Below, piece after piece: positions 42,097 through 42,244 of a stretch of 42,244 bases of DNA (position 1 is the stretch's first letter; every line of letters starts with the position of its first letter). Source of the stretch: JAVJSU01 sp040219275 (GTDB lineage Bacteria; Chloroflexota; Anaerolineae; Aggregatilineales; Phototrophicaceae); contig JAVJSU010000060.1 of assembly GCA_040219275.1 (NCBI GenBank), forward strand, positions 1-42,244, written 5' to 3'. A program made the translations under genes and the position numbers. The notes beneath the pieces are model-generated. The model was given only the letters and a program-made list of their open reading frames with translations, was not told the origin of the DNA and made no database searches.

Positions 42097-42240
42097 GCCG
42101 CCGATGGCTCAAACCCATCGGCTAACTATAGTGTAAAACCCTGCTGAAGCAGGCTATTCTTCCCGTACATTTGTGAAAACAGCCCACTTCAGTGGGGTTT
42201 CGAAAATCATTCTAGCATTGGGGTTTCAGCCCAATGCGAT
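42097..42240 (-). repeat. multi-hairpin dispersed repeat, copy D
   Basis: Opposite strand to copies A and C and nearly identical to copy A in the two central hairpins and the linker TTCACAAATGTACGGGAAGA. The first hairpin has compensating changes (CCGATGG/CCATCGG). It follows the TOPRIM gene by 45 bp and runs to the window end. Confidence 0.85.
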
Positions 42241-42244
42241 TTTG

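Noticed and set aside
1..42244. tRNA or rRNA genes
   Set aside because: No T-arm consensus (GGTTCGAATCC-like) or rRNA landmark sequence was seen on either strand by eye.

Overview
The window looks like a chromosomal stretch of a Chloroflexota bacterium, probably from the Anaerolineae side. This is an inference. It rests on gene content (Thr/Pro-rich PKD and DUF11 surface protein, many secreted beta-propellers, BtrH_N/DUF4872, DUF3291), moderately high GC with codon use to match, and intergenic DNA packed with dispersed hairpin repeats. No rRNA, tRNA or CRISPR array was recognised.

Layout. 0.1-6.3 kb (minus): an operon of a lone receiver protein, a membrane histidine kinase and a large surface protein; kinase and surface protein overlap by 4 bp. 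6.3-11.2 kb: an AT-rich intergenic stretch, a DUF305 membrane protein, two secreted propeller-like proteins, a decayed sigma-factor-like fragment and a YkgJ-type cysteine-cluster protein. 11.4-18.2 kb: hemL, a small secreted protein, a TetR regulator and an SDR oxidoreductase that share near-identical palindromic operators, a BtrH_N/DUF4872 protein, a small hypothetical protein and another propeller. 18.3-21.6 kb: aconitase-family large and small subunits (leuC/leuD-like) and a CaiB-type CoA transferase.

21.7-28.0 kb has a defence-island character. It holds an AT-rich BcgI-like restriction-modification pair (nuclease-methylase fusion plus a half-size specificity subunit), a secreted alpha/beta hydrolase, a hicAB pair whose hicA carries a nonsense codon, a tiny two-helix membrane protein, and, divergent from it, a protein fusing an N-terminal TIR domain to a Ham1/RdgB/ITPase-like domain with altered active-site residues. 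The TIR-ITPase fusion is the best candidate for an undescribed system.

28.0-36.6 kb: a PPOX-class flavoprotein, a nitrilase-family hydrolase, an orphan DUF433 protein, two membrane proteins, a DUF6896-like gene with a probable frameshift at its start, and the tetrapyrrole genes hemB and hemA-hemC-hemD (minus). With hemL these cover the C5 route from glutamyl-tRNA to uroporphyrinogen III. 36.6-42.2 kb: a repeat-dense region with a helix-hairpin-helix (RNA polymerase alpha-CTD-like) small protein, a candidate structured non-coding RNA locus, a DUF3291 protein and a large TOPRIM-domain protein bracketed by inverted copies of a ~145-bp multi-hairpin repeat.
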